Shown: piece by piece, positions 6,323 to 7,374 of the stretch
How the letters are laid out: every line of letters begins with the position of its first letter
Numbering within the stretch: position 1 is the first letter of the stretch
Assembly (NCBI GenBank): GCA_030531915.1
Contig: JAUNMD010000048.1
Span: 1-7,374 of the forward strand
Direction: 5' to 3'
Length of the DNA: 7,374 bases
Source of the DNA: Pseudomonadota bacterium
GTDB lineage: Bacteria; Pseudomonadota; Alphaproteobacteria; Rs-D84
The notes under the pieces: model-generated
Told to the model about the DNA's origin: nothing
The model's input: only the letters and a program-made list of their open reading frames with translations
Databases searched by the model: none
Made by a program: the position numbers and the translations under genes

Positions 6323-6331
6323 TGTGTCATT

Positions 6332-6901
6332 ATGACAGATTTAACAAACCCAGAATTTATTGAAAAACTGAATGCGCATTTGGACGCCGGTGGTGTTATT
6401 GCATTTCCAACCGATACGGTTTGGGGACTGGGCGCATTGCCAACGCGCGCGGGGGCGGACGCACTGTTTGAAACAAAACATCGGCCACATGAAAAGCATC
6501 TGATTATCATGTCAGATTCGCTGGCGCACCTGCGCGGGTATATGGCGGATTACCCCAAAATCGCATTTGATTTGGCGGCGCGGTATTGGCCGGGTGCATT
6601 GACACTGGGGGTGCCGGTTGCAGACACAGACACCATGTCATTTGGTGGCGTGCGCGTGCCAAACTATAAACCATTTCACGATTTGTGCGCGGTGGTACGT
6701 GGGCACTGTCTGGCGACCACGTCGGCGAATGTTTCTGGTATGCCACCACTCAACAATGCAGACGCCATTCGCGCCCAATTCCCAGAAATCATTGTCATTG
6801 ATAATGCATATGCACCAATGGGTGGCGCACCCAGCACGGTTGCAATCTTGACCGGCGGGGACGATATCAAGGTTGTCCGCGCAGGCGCAATTAAATTATA
6901 A
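6332..6901 (+). CDS. tsaC: L-threonylcarbamoyladenylate synthase (TsaC/YrdC family)
   Basis: 189 residues, the length of a stand-alone YrdC-domain protein (TsaC type) without the extra C-terminal domain of Sua5. It makes threonylcarbamoyl-AMP from threonine, bicarbonate and ATP. The TsaBDE proteins use this to form t6A at position 37 of ANN-decoding tRNAs in the cytosol. Visible family motifs: FPTDTVWGLG (25-34), KHRPHEKHL (49-57), WPGALTLG (86-93), GGVRVPNYKPF (105-115), TTSANVSG (129-136), GGAPSTV (164-170) and VVRAGAI (181-187). The usual Pro-Leu after the KRP..K segment reads His-Leu, a minor variation. The start is the ATG just downstream of a strong promoter and has no Shine-Dalgarno. 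A terminator hairpin overlaps the end of the gene. t6A synthesis is normally essential, so the gene is probably housekeeping. Confidence 0.95.
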   Translation: MTDLTNPEFIEKLNAHLDAGGVIAFPTDTVWGLGALPTRAGADALFETKHRPHEKHLIIMSDSLAHLRGYMADYPKIAFDLAARYWPGALTLGVPVADTDTMSFGGVRVPNYKPFHDLCAVVRGHCLATTSANVSGMPPLNNADAIRAQFPEIIVIDNAYAPMGGAPSTVAILTGGDDIKVVRAGAIKL

Positions 6902-6930
6902 AAAACAGCACCACAGATGTGGTGCTGTTT
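6900..6930. terminator. Bidirectional terminator between tsaC and the convergent kinase-like gene
   Basis: AAACAGCACCACA (6903-6915) pairs perfectly with TGTGGTGCTGTTT (6918-6930), a 13-bp inverted repeat with a tiny GA loop (the closing pair would open in practice). Six A residues at 6900-6905 give a T-tract for minus-strand transcripts. Plus-strand transcripts end in a shorter, interrupted TTTACTTT. It touches the tsaC stop and lies 3 nt from the stop of the convergent gene. Confidence 0.82.
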
Positions 6931-6933
6931 ACT

Positions 6934-7374
6934 TTAACGGAACAGGCCATGACGTTTATACTCGTCCGCCTTGGCCGGCAACATACGAAAATACGCCGAC
7001 ACAATGTCGCGATATTTCTCAAATCGCGCGGGCGTTTCAAAGCGCATCATATTCATATAGAAAAACAGGTATTCTATTATCGCGGGTGTGCGCTGTGACG
7101 CGGTATCAATCATGACAATAAACTTGTCCCAATTTTCGGTTTTCATGGCATAGACCATTTTCTTTACTGTATCAATTTCGGCGCGCGACAATTTCATTTC
7201 ATGTTTGTACAGGCCACCCATATCGATAACGCGCCCGTCCTTGATATTATCAGCACGCGCGTCGCCATATGACAGCCCCTTGGTCAAATTGGCATAGAAC
7301 AACTTCTCGCGCGCCAATTCAAAACTGTTTGCGCGATTGCCATCGACCCAATCCATCAAAATCCAAGTGTACTT
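6934..7374 (-). CDS. C-terminal part of an unidentified protein, possibly kinase-fold (APH-like), 5' end outside window
   Basis: 146 residues are visible. The frame is still open at the right edge, so the N-terminus is missing. It begins KYTWILMDWVDGNR, which resembles the hinge of kinase-like phosphotransferases. Next comes LSYGDARADNI (34-44), similar to the catalytic loop HGDxxxxN of aminoglycoside/choline kinase-type enzymes: D38 and N43 have the D-x4-N spacing. Then comes VIDMGG (49-54), similar to the metal-binding IDFG. Differences from active members are Tyr (Y36) where His is usual and a very short gap (8 residues) between N43 and D51. The C-terminal 80 residues are helical and charged, ending RHGLFR. 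It could be a divergent or degenerate kinase, or the resemblance could be coincidental. The coding call is firm because the frame is long, continues off the edge and ends at a shared terminator. Confidence 0.75.
   Translation of the reverse strand, partial: KYTWILMDWVDGNRANSFELAREKLFYANLTKGLSYGDARADNIKDGRVIDMGGLYKHEMKLSRAEIDTVKKMVYAMKTENWDKFIVMIDTASQRTPAIIEYLFFYMNMMRFETPARFEKYRDIVSAYFRMLPAKADEYKRHGLFR

Overview
The window looks like chromosomal DNA of a Gram-negative bacterium, most likely a host-associated or otherwise reduced alphaproteobacterial lineage. The Gram-negative call rests on a PagL-like outer-membrane beta-barrel protein ending in Phe and on a very large exported Cys-rich protein. 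The alphaproteobacterial call is an inference from overall gene style and is not proven by any marker here. Base composition is roughly balanced. I see no phage, transposase, CRISPR, toxin-antitoxin or defence genes, no tRNA and no rRNA.

Layout. Positions 1-2074 (minus) hold the first 691 codons of a large secreted or envelope protein: signal sequence, Arg/Ser/Thr-rich disordered linker with degenerate repeats, then a Cys-rich body. Its 3' end lies outside the window. A strong promoter and a leader of about 80 nt with a small hairpin precede it. Positions 2210-2767 (minus) encode a PagL-like lipid A 3-O-deacylase/acyloxyacyl hydrolase homologue. Its perfect -10 box lies so close to the ATG that the mRNA may be leaderless. 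Positions 2768-2950 are non-coding and contain a copy of a dispersed intergenic repeat (minus-strand GTCATTGCGAG...GGCAATCCAG). A bidirectional terminator at 2947-2975 abuts the stop codon of ppdK, the full-length pyruvate phosphate dikinase at 2974-5631 (minus).

A divergent intergenic region (5632-5791) separates ppdK from two plus-strand genes. The first is a short VIT1/CCC1-like membrane protein (5792-6286). The second is a TsaC/YrdC-type threonylcarbamoyl-AMP synthase (6332-6901) with its own near-consensus promoter only 9 nt before its ATG. A bidirectional terminator at 6900-6930 separates tsaC from a convergent partial gene (6934-7374, minus) that resembles the C-terminal half of a kinase-fold protein.

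How the genes relate. They do not form one pathway. PPDK serves central carbon and energy metabolism, TsaC serves tRNA t6A modification, and the VIT-like protein probably handles metal ions. The two leftmost genes concern the cell envelope. The least understood and most interesting element is the large Cys-rich exported protein. I found no convincing multi-gene novel system.
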